Shown here piece by piece: positions 1 to 10,246 of a stretch of 64,000 bases of DNA; positions within the stretch are counted from its first letter, which is position 1; every line of letters starts with the position of its first letter. Under the pieces are notes generated by a model. It had not been told where the DNA came from. It saw nothing but the letters and a program-made list of their open reading frames with translations, and searched no databases. This stretch comes from Gambelia wislizenii (Eukaryota; Chordata; Lepidosauria; Squamata; Crotaphytidae). Position numbers and translations under genes: made by a program. The stretch spans positions 69,763,501-69,827,500 of the forward strand of contig JAUMIR010000001.1 in NCBI GenBank assembly GCA_030847615.1, written 5' to 3'.

Positions 1-204
1 TGCAAACACAGATTTGGCAACATTCTGCTTTGGGGAGTATTTATGAAATCAAGATGAAATAATTTTGTATTGAGTAGTAATTTTTTTTAGAGCAATATGA
101 ATAATGAATTTGTGTAAATGCATATGCAGCTATTTGAAAATAAAATAAATTGTGAAAAGTCAAGCCCTATTCAAGATCAGGATCCTTTCACATGGTGAAG
201 TTAT

Positions 205-290
205 ATCACTATTGCCTTCCCCAATAGGCTCAGGCAAAAGAAAATTGCTGCAGCCTCTCCTAGTTTGTCTGCTTTCCTCATTTAATACCC
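205..290 (-). repeat. Fragment of approximately 446-bp dispersed repeat R1
   Basis: This matches the middle of a repeat seen more completely at 45291-45736 (plus) and 20882-21240 (minus). Shared words on the plus strand here include CTGCAGCC and GGCTCAGGCAAAAG. The flanks 1-204 and 291-479 show no recognisable gene or repeat. Confidence 0.6.
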
Positions 291-479
291 TTTGCGACTT
301 GGGGCAGGGGAGAGTTTCCTCAGGTGTGACTTTGAATCGATGGCCAGACAGGGAGCAACCCAGCTATTGGATTGCCCTTGGGGTTCAGGTGTTTCACCCA
401 GTGGAAGGCTGATGCCACACTAGGTTGCTCCTCCATTCTTACCCCTCTCCAGGTTCATTTCTCTTAAATCAGTTTTAAG

Positions 480-2040
480 TTAAATAAAGTGGCCCTTATT
501 CAACCCAGCTTTCTATATCTGGTCTCATTATTCCATAGCTGGTCAGCAATGTATTATCTGGGCCATTTTACAAAATTATGCACATAGACTGAAAGCTGGA
601 GGTATCTTCAACAGCACAATATTTAGATATGGAGTACCCTAAAAAGTATAGTATATTATAACAGACACTGCAATGTAAAGGCCCGGACCAAATGCATGAC
701 TCATAGGGACCTGGAGCACATAGAATTAATAACCTGCACTGTGGCCATATTATCACACCAGAAATGGACTGAAGAGTTAGTCCTTGGCCCAAAATCCAAA
801 CAGCCACCACAATCAGAAAAAAAAAAATCCAGGAACATTAAATCTGCCAACAAACCTACCTCTGGCTACTCCTCAGGCCACACCAAAGGCACAGCAATGT
901 CCACAAAAATACACCCCAAAGCCAGTGGAATCCAATGAAGATAACTTTAAGGCATCCCAGACCCTCAGTTCATCCGTCCTGAAAGAAATCTCATTGAAGG
1001 AAGCAAGAAATCTTGCCAAACCCCCAAGTCTTCCCTGATCCCTTGCATAATCCTAACCCTATGGTGAGGCTTTAGTATTCACAAATATAGCATCACATAG
1101 CCACCTCAAGAAAGCCCTGCCAGATGCCACAACCCTACATGCAAAATTTAAATGACCAGTGAGCTCTTGGAATTCCTTAAGTGTAGCCTTCATAGGCCTT
1201 GTAGATGCAGAAACCCTCTCCCTCCAGATCCCTAAACTACTTCTCTGGGAGTCTGCAGTGCTGCATCTGTCTTGATACCTAGGAAAATGAAAAGTTCACT
1301 AGGTCCCTCCATCTTCTCTCTTTTTTATTATTTTATTTTAAGAAAAGTCCCTCCATCTTCTCATGGGCTACAGGCATACCCAATTCCAGTGTCAAGGAGC
1401 AAAACTCGCTCATCAAAAAAGCACACTGTCCTGTTCCTGGCTGCCCTATGAACAAAAAATCAACCAAATAATGAATAACCCCTCTTTGCTGGACCTAAGT
1501 TTAAGGGTCCTTTCAACAAAAGCACTGAATTTTTCAAACATGGCACATGACACTGAACAGCCCATAGGAAGGGCCGGAGCCATGTTTTAAAAGGCCATCC
1601 AAAAAAAAAAACAAAAAAACCCAGTAACACAAAGTTCTTAGAATGAACAGGCAAAAGAGGAAATGCAGACTTAATGTCACATTTTGCCAATTCAGCCCCA
1701 GTGCCATTCCTGAGCACCTCCTGAACTGCTGCATCAAAAGATGTATAATGTACAGTGCAGAGTTCTGAAGGACTGGCAGCATTCATAGATTCCCCCTTTG
1801 GATAAGACAAATGATGAATGAGCCTGTACCCACCAGGTACCTTTTTGGGCTTGACTCCAGAGGTTACACCCTCAAATTAGGTACTGCAGGAGAAATGAAG
1901 GGACCTGCAACCCTCCCCTCCAACACTTCCTTACGGATGTTATCTCTAACAACACATTCTAATACAATCACAGAATGTTGGTCAGGCTCAAAAGGGGACT
2001 ACCCAATGGCCTGTCTATGATCGGCTGTTTGAGCTCCCCC
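480..2040 (-). pseudogene. Decayed DIRS-like retrotransposon RT and RNase H
   Basis: Read on the minus strand, degraded coding blocks in shifting frames follow the order of a DIRS-type polymerase. At about 2000-1890 there is RKEVLEGRVAGPF followed by PNLRV. At about 1810-1640 there are SYPKGES, TSFDAAV and KCDIKSAFPLLPVH. At about 1575-1500 comes LPMGCSVSCAMFEKFSAF, in another frame. At about 1166-1131 there is GHLNFACRV, and at about 767-713 the RNase H-like CDNMATVQVINSM. DIRS elements replicate by reverse transcription and integrate with a tyrosine recombinase; I saw no recombinase domain or split terminal repeats, so only the polymerase core remains. Several stops and frameshifts make it non-functional. 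A related tyrosine-recombinase element such as Ngaro is the main alternative. Confidence 0.75.
1303..1362. repeat. 28-bp AT-rich insert flanked by a 16-bp direct repeat
   Basis: GTCCCTCCATCTTCTC occurs at 1303-1318 and again at 1347-1362. Between them are 28 bases of pyrimidine- and A-rich sequence, which reads as an A-rich stretch on the minus strand. The two copies are identical, so this looks like a target-site duplication around a tiny retroposed tail inside the DIRS fossil. Slippage or filler DNA at a repaired break is the alternative. Confidence 0.6.
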
Positions 2041-2284
2041 CAGTCCTCCCAAAGGCCTCCCCACATCAAAGAACCAAAAGAAAAATGTGTGGTGCAAGGC
2101 CACACCTATTACCTCTCAATTGCCCCAACCTGCGTTCTGCTACTCAGACCACCAGCCAGATTGAGTGGCAAGGACAGTGAAATCCACCACCCACAGCCTG
2201 ATCCAGCAACCCCCCCCCACACACACACACACCATGGAGCAAGCAAAGCATGAAGCTGACAATCCAAGCCTGATCTTCTTCTTT

Positions 2285-3440
2285 CTTTTCTTTTTAATTT
2301 TTTTTTTTTATAAAGGAGTTTAAACATCCAACTCAAGTGTATAAACATTGTACAAGCAACAACTGTGGGACATAAGAAAAATACATTGGGCTGAAATCAA
2401 TGTCTTATATATGTTCTTGGGCCCCAGAACTGCCTTCCTGGGTGAAGATGTCTGCAGAAAAAGTATCTTTCCAAAGGTCTTGGCATCTGCTTGGTGGTTG
2501 TAGTCAGTACAATGTGTTCTTGATGCAATCAATAAAAGGCATCCATTCTTCTTTGTCTTTCTCTGGCTTTTCTTCACAAATGAAGATTCAGGAAGGACTC
2601 ATCCTGCGCTTTCTGCAAGCGCGCTGATGATTGAAAAGGCCAATCCGAGATAAACATGTCCAGTTGCAGAAAACACAGCAGAAGGTCTTCTTGGGTGATG
2701 TTTTCAGGTTTTGATTCTTTCTGCATTGTCGTTTCTCTTCAAGACTTGTTTGGCATGAGTTCTCAAATAAGGCTGCAGCATTGTAGATAGTGCATCTCCA
2801 TGCCTCCTGATGTGAGGCCAGGACGGACCATTGTTGGTGATCAATTTGGCCGAGCCTGAGATGTTGTTTCAGGGAGTCCTTGTATCGCTTTTTTGGAGCG
2901 CCCCCCTTACGCTGACCCGTGATTAGTTCACTGTAGAGTACTATTTTGGGGAGGCGATAGTCCTCTATCCTAGAAATGTGCCCTGCCCAGCACAGCTGTG
3001 TTCTCAGTATCATGGCCTCAATGCTTATTCCTCTAGTTTTTGCCATGATGTAAGTGAGTTTCTCCATCAACCATGTGGTCCATACTCTGGACCACCAATT
3101 TTCAATAGTTAGATCCCCAGTTTTCTAATGTTGGGCTATTTCCAGCCGAGCCATGGCTAAAAAGAAGGCAACCATCTTCCATTATTTCAGATTCACATTG
3201 GAGCCTCTATAAATATTTAGGAAAAGTAATGCTGTACAGAAGTAGACCTCCTGCTTTGTAATTTGAGAAATTTGATGTAAGACAACCACCCAGAATCTCC
3301 TGATTTTATCACAGTCAATCCACATATGCGTATAAGTACCTAAAGCTTTGCATCCTTTCCAAAATGTAGGTGGCAAAGTTTTGGTCATTCTGAATACTTG
3401 TAGACCAAAGTCTACACCCAAGTCTGGTCTTCCCACACTG
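2285..3440 (-). pseudogene. L1 LINE ORF2 C-terminus and 3' end, split by an RTE fragment
   Basis: On the minus strand 3440-3182 encodes GTYTHMWIDCDKIRRFW, the kind of zinc-knuckle-adjacent C-terminal sequence found in vertebrate L1 ORF2. The reading continues past a stop through EIAQH and TIENWWSRVWTTWLMEKLTY to about 3026. After the RTE insert (2556-3025) L1-like sequence resumes with KDKEEWMPFIDCI, then a stop, a 3' UTR and an A-rich tail (T-run on plus at about 2297-2311). The element is 5'-truncated, as most L1 copies are. ORF2 supplies the endonuclease and RT for target-primed reverse transcription; here only the extreme C-terminus is left and it is dead. Confidence 0.7.
2556..3025 (-). 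mobile_element. 5'-truncated RTE-clade LINE fragment inside L1
   Basis: This is a minus-strand copy of the last approximately 470 bp of the RTE element at 50485-55222. It encodes IEAMILRTQLCWAGHISR, then RLPKIVLYSEL, and ends with the C-x2-C-x12-H-x3-C finger and the CRKRRMSPS terminus. It is still open from 3070 to 2588, but the first 14 residues of that frame come from L1. The 3' end carries the family hairpin in the variant form TCTTCATTTGTGAAGA and a short purine tail. Confidence 0.85.
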
Positions 3441-4687
3441 CTCTGTCACTACTCCATTGATCATGCTGCTCTATGGAAGCTCACAGCCACAAAGAGGGAA
3501 TGAATGGGGGTGGGGAAACTTCAAATATCTTCTGACTCCACCTCCAGCCACTGATGCCCACATGAAATTGTGCCTGATGAATTTATACCTGGCCTCTCTC
3601 CATTGGAGGCCAGCAATGATAGCTTCTCCCCCAAAGCACCTTGTTCCATGCAGTAACGGAGCTGCATTATCCTTAACTAAAAGCCAATTCCCTTGGAGCT
3701 GTAATTAGAGCTTAGTTAAGACACCCAGCATTATTTCTGTTATTACTAGAAAAAACATATTACGTAGTTATAGCTGTGAAGCATTCTATCTAACTAATAG
3801 CTACGTCACTGCTCATAGTGGCTAATTCAGTTCATTTGTCTCATGAGGTGGTTTCTAAATCTGAATTACTGTGTTCCACCACCTGCACTGTCCCTTGGGT
3901 ACCACTAACATATTTATTTAATCACCACTCTTTAGATTGAGCTCTCCCTCCCTTCTTTCATGTCTGGCATGAATGTAGCCGCATGGGTTCTATTAGGTTG
4001 GACGGCTGTGGGGGTGTCCCCACATTTTCCACTTTTAAAAGGGACCTTTGTTTATTAAGCATTTCTCCAATGAAGTTCCTGTTTGTTTCACAGTTGTTGT
4101 TTTTTTCAAAGCAAGTTGCAGGTCAGGCTGCCTTTTGTGGTGTTGACATCTAATGTCCTGCAGCAACTGACAGGTTTATTTTTCACTTCCGCAGTTCATT
4201 TATTAATCAGCATTCTGCCTGGGCTATTCTCTTTAATAACCCCTTCCAGGCTGAAAACCTCTGCTGTCTGTCAAAAATAAGGATTCTTCAAAGGCTGTGA
4301 TTTCATTGTGGCCTGCAACAACTTGGCCAAACTGTTCAGTTATTCATCCTTGCCATATCATACTAATAATCTTCCAGCATTGGAGGGCATTGTAAAGGGC
4401 CTGCTGCATGAATCAATTAATCTGGAACATTGTGCTAAAAGTTCCCAAAACCTATGCCTGCAGGGTGGGGGGTGGGGTGATAGAAATGAATTCTGTAATA
4501 AGCATAAATCTCACAAAGTAAGTCCATTGTTCTCATTTGACTTATTTGGTCATGCAATGTGCTTTGTGGTTCCTTTAAATTAAATTGTTTTGTTTCACTC
4601 ATTAAAATAGGGTCTCTCCAAATGCTTTGAGACAATAGGTGTGGATGGGAAGAAAACCATATTTGGGGGCAATAGGAAAGAGTCTGG
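3441..4687. other. Unique sequence; candidate conserved non-coding DNA
   Basis: No open frame here resembles a protein and no repeat family of this window is present. Two parts, about 3600-3860 and 4040-4480, have balanced composition and several TAAT/ATTA homeodomain-type cores (for example TGTAATTAGAG and ATGAATCAATTAATC). That texture is typical of vertebrate conserved enhancers, but conservation cannot be judged from one sequence. Confidence 0.25.
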
Positions 4688-5280
4688 GGGCCCATCTAAA
4701 CAAGTAGAAAAATCCCAAATACCTCGTACTATTGGCATCTCGCAGCAGCAGCGAGCCAACCAAATGATTTTTCTGGCCCCAGAAACCTCATAAGCCTCAC
4801 ATTCCTGATCGCAGCCGTGAGTGATTTACTCACATTAGTTCTTCACTGCCATTGGGTTTGTTTTTTTTTAATTGTCCCAAGGTACACTGGTGCGATAGAG
4901 CAATTCTCCAATGCAAAACAGAAAATATTGATCCTTTTAAAAATCACCTTAGTGAACTATTGCTAAGGTGAAAATCCAACATGGTGGCAGCGGGCACTTG
5001 CCCTCCTAGGAAGCCCCACTCCCGTTCTTACCCAGCCAATCAGCTTTGTGCTTTCCTTCAAGTTTTTTTTATTGTTCAATAGTCCAAAAGAGCAAAAATG
5101 TGCACCAGCCTCACAGTTTGTGAAAAAGTATGGGGAAATTTGCGAAAGCTTTTAGTTGTTTTTGCTGTTTTGGGCCCCCCTCCTTCTGAATAGTGTGGAT
5201 TGGCACAGGATCCTGTTTAGACTGGTAGGATTCCCAGCAAATTTCATGAGGGGTATTTTCACCATTTAGACAGGCTCCAG
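4688..5280 (+). mobile_element. Non-autonomous DNA transposon, family D
   Basis: The left end GGGCCCATCTAAACA matches a degraded inverted copy at the right end, CATTTAGACAGGCTCC. The body is collinear with 46833-47439 over its full length (shared CTCGCAGCAGCAGC, GATTTACTCACATTAG, CAATCAGCTTTGT). It has no coding capacity. The better preserved sister copy shows a 3-bp TTG target duplication, which suggests a PIF/Harbinger-like mover; that assignment is inference. Confidence 0.7.
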
Positions 5281-5785
5281 GATAAGAACAAGGACCTGAA
5301 CCATGCTGCAGCCCGTCTGGGCTTAGAAGCAAAGTCTTTGAGGTAGGCGAGGCCAGCCCAAGTCAGCTTGATGCCAACAAATTGCACAAACACACAAACA
5401 CTCCATTCCCAAAGTCAAAGCACACATTACACAAAGCCAACCAAGTTATTTTGGTACCTGAGGCAGGAAAAAAATCTCACAGGTGTTTCTTCTCCCTCCA
5501 GGCAGTAAAAAATTACAACCATAATAAATTAAATAATTAACCATGTGTTGCCCTTTTAGGACAGCTAGAATCTCATGCCTGAGGTGGGTGCCTCACTCTA
5601 CAGGGATCCCTTTTAGGGAGGTGAGGTCCCAGCAGCATTATCCAGGAACTCAGTGACATCGGGGATTTTGTGCTATTGGCTAGGTGATAATACTAGAGCT
5701 ACATCTCAGTACTCCTAAAACATTGACATGGCACTTATGTGGGAGTGTAACCGTCTTAAAAGCAATTTAATCACCTCCTCCTTAA
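5281..5785. other. No gene; unassigned, partly repeat-like
   Basis: Nothing coding. The stretch 5445-5640, with GGTACCTGAGGCAG near the start and CATGCCTGAGGTGGGTGCC later, resembles a dispersed lizard repeat I cannot name. Confidence 0.35.
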
Positions 5786-6010
5786 TCAGAAGAACTGCCC
5801 AAATGAATTCAACAGCCCTGCTCAGCTCTTGTAGACTCAGGATTGTGGCTTCCTTGATTGAGTCTATCCACATGGAATGTGGTCTTCCTCTTTTCCTACT
5901 GCCTCTTACCTTACCAAGCATCACTATCTTTTCTAGTGAGTCATGTCTTATAATATGTCCCAATTATGACAGTCTCAGTTTAGTCATTGGGCTTCTAGGG
6001 AGAGCTGAGG
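5786..6010 (-). mobile_element. BovB-like RTE fragment, ORF2 C-terminus
   Basis: On the minus strand this encodes SLEKIVMLGKVRGSRKRGR followed by IDSIKEATILSLQELSRAV, the C-terminal region of BovB ORF2. The same block occurs at 7120-7330 and near 21730-21900. The piece is short, frame-interrupted and dead. Confidence 0.8.
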
Positions 6011-6013
6011 CCA

Positions 6014-6048
6014 ACGTGCTATAACTGTGCAGTGTGGATACAGCCCCC
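6014..6048. repeat. Right-end scrap of family A MITE
   Basis: GTGCTATAACTGTGCAGTG followed by GGATACAGCCCC matches the right end of the family A MITEs such as 28078-28300. The rest of the element is missing. Confidence 0.45.
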
Positions 6049-7119
6049 ACTCCTACTCCCAATCCAGACAAAAAATCTAAAAGAATACTGTGGTAGTGGT
6101 ACATCATGGTGCAGAGCTTAGAGTGGGCTTCTGAGTTGTAGTTCTTCATGCTTTCCATTTATGCAAGAGCATAAACAAGTGGGGTTTTTTTAATCTAGAA
6201 AATGTACAGTGATAAGTACCAGTGATCTGCTGGGGATTCATTAGGATAATCAGTATAACTCATCTGCTTGATGCTAGTGCAAACTCAGGGCGGCCAAAAC
6301 GTGATCTCCCGTTGTCACCATATGTGTCTCAGAGTAAATGGACATGATTGCAAGTTTGGCCAGAATCAGTATGTGCTGCTTCATTGCCCTAAGCAACTTT
6401 ATATAAAAAGGGATCAGTTCCTTAGCCTAACCAGCTTTTTCTCTAGAGTATAGATCAAGATAATAGATGGCAAAACTTTGCAAATCTAACCTCAGAACCT
6501 TCCAGCACTGTACTAGCCCCTCAGCAGCAAAAAAAAAGGGTGGGGGAGGAGGGAGGTGGCATTAGTCTCCTATGGGGGTTATTCTTAAATTTGGGGGAGG
6601 GATTCCAGGGTCTACAAAAATTGCACCAGGGGGTGCATGTATCCCAACCCTGTTCTAGAGTTTTGAACCCTAAAGAAAAAAATGTTTGTCTACTAATCTT
6701 GTGCATTTCATGATATCTGTTTACTTTCCATTCCCCAAGCCTCTCTTTGCTTCTTCTGTTGAGTTGTCCAGACTTCAAATCATAGTTTGGGACTGTTCAC
6801 TTCTCACCCCAGATATGCTTTCATCTAAGCAGTAACTCATTTACCTTTCTAAACAGGATAAATCACATTCCTTGGTCATGTTTTCTGTTTGAGACTCTCC
6901 TTCATGTTTAGGAGATCTATCATAGGTGTATGGTCAATTTTGTCATTGCACCACAGTTGAAGGTCCTCATTCACTTTCTCCTAATTTTTATTTTATTATC
7001 AATCAGTTCCAGGTTAATTTTCTTCTCTGTCAGACAACAGGTCTCATATCTTTTCTGTGATCAATAAAACCAACAACCCAGCCCAAAGCATACAGTCTAG
7101 ATATAAGGTTCTTTCCTAT
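6049..7119. other. No gene recognised
   Basis: No supported coding sequence. There is an A-run and G-rich tract at about 6528-6605. The minus strand at 6990-6840 has a short protein-like phrase (EDLQLWCNDKI), but it is too short and interrupted to assign. Confidence 0.4.
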
Positions 7120-7575
7120 GTTTTGTTGTTATTAACTGCCATCAAGTTGACTTCGATTTATGGCGACCCTATGAATGAGAGGCCTCCAAGTCACCCTGTC
7201 CTCAATAGCCCTGCTCAGGTCTTGCAGATTCAGGGCTGTGACTTCTTTGATTAAGCCTATCCATCTGGAATGTGGTCTTTCTCTTTTCCTACTGCCTTCT
7301 ACCTTACCAAACATTATTGTCTTCTCATGATTGTTGTTGCATGCCTTCAAGCCATTTCTGACTCAATGCGACCCTAAGGGACCTAACCTATCACAAGGTT
7401 TTCTGAGGCCAAGAGTGTGTGATTTGCCCAAGGTCATCCAGTGGCTTTCTGTGGCTGAGCAGAAATTAGAACCGTGGTCTTCAGAGACACAGTCCAATGC
7501 TCAAGCCATTCCCCTACATTACGATGTGTCTCTTCTCATGATACTTCCTCAAATGTATGTACTGAAAATTATCTC
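7120..7575 (-). mobile_element. BovB-like fragment split by a Sauria SINE
   Basis: The minus strand at 7330-7120 encodes EKTIMFGKVEGSRKRERPHS, then DLSRAIEDRVTWRPLIHRVA and the end NRSQLDGS, the true C-terminus of this BovB-like ORF2. It is followed by a short AAC-rich tail. BovB sequence resumes at about 7540 (ATACTTCCTCAAATG), after the SINE at 7331-7526. Confidence 0.8.
7331..7526 (-). mobile_element. Sauria-type SINE with 13-bp target duplication
   Basis: Plus-strand TGTTGTTGCATGCCTTCAAG is the reverse of the BovB-like SINE tail. The interior has GATTTGCCCAAGGTCA, and the tRNA-derived head lies at the right. TGTCTTCTCATGA flanks it at 7318-7330 and 7527-7539, a perfect 13-bp duplication. 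Such SINEs are transcribed by Pol III and moved by the BovB machinery; here one has landed in a BovB copy. Confidence 0.85.
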
Positions 7576-7936
7576 AAATAATAAAGAGAAAGGAAAACTA
7601 TTTTTGTTTTTGTGAATGTTTTCCTGTGTACAGAAAGGTCTTTCTTAAATAACAACACCCTCATCTAAATCCTAAGACTATGAATATGAATTCATGCTGC
7701 AGCTTATCTCTTCCCTAGTGACTTCTTTCTAATGTAGGCTACAGTTCTTCCAGTTCTGACTTCTAGCAGCCTTCAACTATCAGAAGATTTTCCTATTGCT
7801 ATTTATATCCATTCCCTATTGACAATAGTCCTGATTAATCAGATCCTTTTTGTTTCCAGCTACTATGTCAAGCATAGCTTGCAGATAGACACACCCCTCT
7901 CTCCTGTACTCCACTACCAACTCCCCCCCCCCTCTC
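7576..7936. other. No gene recognised
   Basis: No coding or repeat hallmark seen, apart from a C-run and CT-rich stretch at 7924-7942 that abuts the next RTE fragment and may be its tail. Confidence 0.4.
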
Positions 7937-8045
7937 TCTCTGGCTTTTCTTCGCAAACGAAGATTCAAGAAGGACTCATCCCGTGCTTTCTGCAAGTGCG
8001 CTGATGACTAAAAAGGCCAATCCGAGATAAACAAGTCCGGTTGCA
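7937..8045 (-). mobile_element. Short 5'-truncated RTE-clade LINE 3' end
   Basis: About 110 bp of the same 3' terminus as at 50485-55222, minus strand. It has the CTCTCT tail, the hairpin TCTTCGCAAACGAAGA (plus sense) and codons for the finger-containing C-terminus. 8046-8232 holds nothing I recognise. Confidence 0.85.
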
Positions 8046-8232
8046 GCTGTGTGCTTTATCAGCTTCTCTAGGTTTTGTCAGTTGCAGATGGCTTTTGAAG
8101 ACTGACACCCAATGGGGATGCAACAGCTGTGTTGTTTGGCAGCTTAGAAATAAAATGTAGTGGTTGTTATATCTATCCCTGCCTGCTCCCACTAGTTTTA
8201 AATGCAGGAAACAGGGTTTGTGATCTTCTAAA

Positions 8233-8376
8233 GTATGGGTGAGCAATCTATGGCACTCCAGATGTTGCTGGGCTTGAGTTCCCATCACCTCTCACCGATT
8301 GATAATGTTGAGTAGGGCTGGTGGAGGTTGGAGCTCAAGAACATCATGAGGGCCATAGATTGCCCACCCTTGTCCT
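8233..8376. mobile_element. Short hAT-like MITE
   Basis: TATGGGTGAGCAATCTATGG at the left is inverted at the right as CCATAGATTGCCCACCCTTG. The ends resemble CAGGGGTGGGCAA-type hAT termini. No clean 8-bp target duplication remains. Confidence 0.6.
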
Positions 8377-8521
8377 CAAATTTCAAAAGGCTACTCTAGA
8401 ACTTGCAGGCAAGCAACTCATTGAATCAATATCTTCCCAGTGATCAAGGAACAGGAAGTTCATTGATTGTTAATACAATAAGAATTCATCAATAGTAGTG
8501 CATGAGCTTAGAAAGTTTAGT

Positions 8522-8632
8522 TTTTAAACTACAACTCTCAAAACCTCCAGCCAGTACAGGCACTGTCCAGCTCATGCTGGCTATGGGATTCTGGGAGCTG
8601 CAGTCCAAAAAGTAACCTTTCCATACTCTGCA
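8522..8632. repeat. Family C MITE (foldback approximately 110 bp)
   Basis: AAACTACAACTCTC on the left pairs with GGGAGCTGCAGTCC on the right around a TCATGCTGGCTATGG centre, followed by AAAAAGTAACCTTTCC. The same layout recurs at 14218, 14999, 61562 and 63876. Confidence 0.5.
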
Positions 8633-8658
8633 CGATGTTGGCTATCGGTAGCATTGTA

Positions 8659-8740
8659 CACACTCCCAACATTTCACAGATGAAAAACATGACACAAGCA
8701 AAAACAAAGTGTTGTTAAGATGGCTAAAGTTACTAATGAT
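8659..8740 (+). repeat. R1 repeat, left part (interrupted)
   Basis: CACACTCCCAACATTTCACA matches the left end of R1 (45291). The match stops at ACTAATGA and resumes at 10429, so 8741-10428 is inserted material. Confidence 0.65.
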
Positions 8741-8989
8741 TCCATTTTGAGAGAAAGGCAGAATATAATTCTAATAAATATCTTGGAATATCAGTCTTGG
8801 AAAAGCAGCAGAAGGTGAGCAATGTGTGAGGGGTCAGCCTTCATTTTTCCACTGTCTTTTTAAAGGCACAGGGGAAGGCACAGAGGAACAGAGTTTGTTT
8901 TTAGCCATTTGCTCTCCCTGAGCACATGGTCTGAGGGGGTGGGGCATCTAATTTCACATTTAGACTAAAAACACAGAGACGAAAAAGGT
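8741..8989. other. Insert 5' part, possible LINE tail plus CR1 5' leader
   Basis: 8745-8785 (GAGAGAAAGGCAGAATATAA) resembles the 3' end of CR1/L2-type elements. The rest is probably CR1 5' leader but has no diagnostic feature. Confidence 0.3.
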
Positions 8990-9235
8990 CAGCCACAAAA
9001 GGGCCTTCTGCTGAGCTACTGAAACTGCGGGGGGGGGGCAGTAGCAGCCACTAGGTCTATATAACTGCTGCTACAGCTTTCCAGGTTAATCTTGGGAAAG
9101 CAATTCTAACAAAACAGGGGCATAGGAGCTCTTCTGAGAAAGAAGGCCAACAGGCATTGTGGGTAGGGGGATACCAGAAGGTTTGGACAGGAAAGCTCAA
9201 AGTTCTCTTTCAGTGACTACTTAGGAAGACTGAAT

Positions 9236-9415
9236 ATGCAGAGTGAGGGAGCTGCTGCAGTCATCTGCAGTACCTATGGAATATTTGTCTTCTTGTCAGA
9301 GGATGTGGGGAGCTATATCTGCAGCAAGTGCAGGTTGGTGGCCCTACTTGAAGAGAAGCTCAAGCATCTTGAGGACAGGGTATCTACTCTTCTGAATATT
9401 AGGGAGCAAGATGGC
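9236..9415 (+). pseudogene. CR1 ORF1-like N-terminal fragment
   Basis: YICSKCRLVALLEEKLKHLE and then RVSTLLNIREQD are the cysteine pair and coiled-coil start of CR1 ORF1, which in intact elements makes the nucleic-acid-binding ORF1 protein. The fragment lasts about 60 residues and then joins RT sequence at CTCCTCTTCATCCTGG. The same string occurs at the matching RT position of the second CR1 (39898), so the deletion probably used microhomology. The start chosen is simply the first ATG in frame. Confidence 0.65.
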
Positions 9416-10246
9416 TCCTCTTCATCCTGGAGAGAAATGACAAGCGAGGTGCCATAGGGTTCAGTCCTGGGCCCAGTGCTATTCAACATCATTATCAATG
9501 ACTTGGATGAGGGGATAGACGGTATGCTTATCAACTTTGCAGATGACACCAAATTAGGAGGGGTAGCTAATACCCCAGAGGACAGGATCAGAATCCAAAA
9601 TGACCTCAACAGATTAGAAAGCTGGGCCAAAACAAACAAAATGAATTTCAACAGGGAAAAATGTAGGATACTACACTTGGGCAGTAAAAATGAAATGCAC
9701 AGATATAGGATGGGGGACACTTGGCTTGATGGCAGAACATGAGAAAGGGATCTAGGAGTCTTAGTGGACTACAAGCTGAACATGAGTCAGCAGTGTGATG
9801 CAGCAGCTAAAAAAGCCAATGTGATTCTAGGCTGCATCAATAGAAGTATAGTGTCTAGATCAAGGGAAGTAATAGTGCCACTCTGTTCTGCTTTGGTCAG
9901 ACCTCACCTGGAATACTGTGTCCAGTTCTGGGCACCAAATTTCCAGAAGGATATAGACAAGCTGGAATGTGTCCAAAGGAGGGTGACCAAAATGGTGAGA
10001 GGTCTGGAAGCCATGCCCTATGAGGAGCAGTTTAGGGAGCTGGGTATGTTTAGCCTGGAGAAGAGAAGGTTAAGAGTTGACATGATAGCCATGTTTAAAT
10101 ATTTGAAGGGATGTCATACTGAGGATGGAGCAAGTTTGTTTTCTACTGCTCTAGAGACTAGGACACGGAACAATGGGTTCAAACTACAAAAAGAGAGAAT
10201 CCACCTAAACATTAAGAAGAACTTCCTGACAGTAAGAGCTGTTTAG
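9416..10246 (+). pseudogene. CR1 ORF2 reverse transcriptase, C-terminal half
   Basis: The conceptual product runs through GSVLGPVLFNIIINDLDEG, then the catalytic FADDTKLGG (codons 9536-9547, both aspartates kept), NDLNRLESWAKTNKMNFN, and after a stop at 9740 the C-terminal [34 protein letters not shown] and [12 protein letters not shown]. The N-terminal endonuclease and early RT motifs are absent. A stop replaces the Q in the VPQGS box near 9456. The fragment is dead, but close enough to consensus to suggest a moderate age. Confidence 0.85.
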
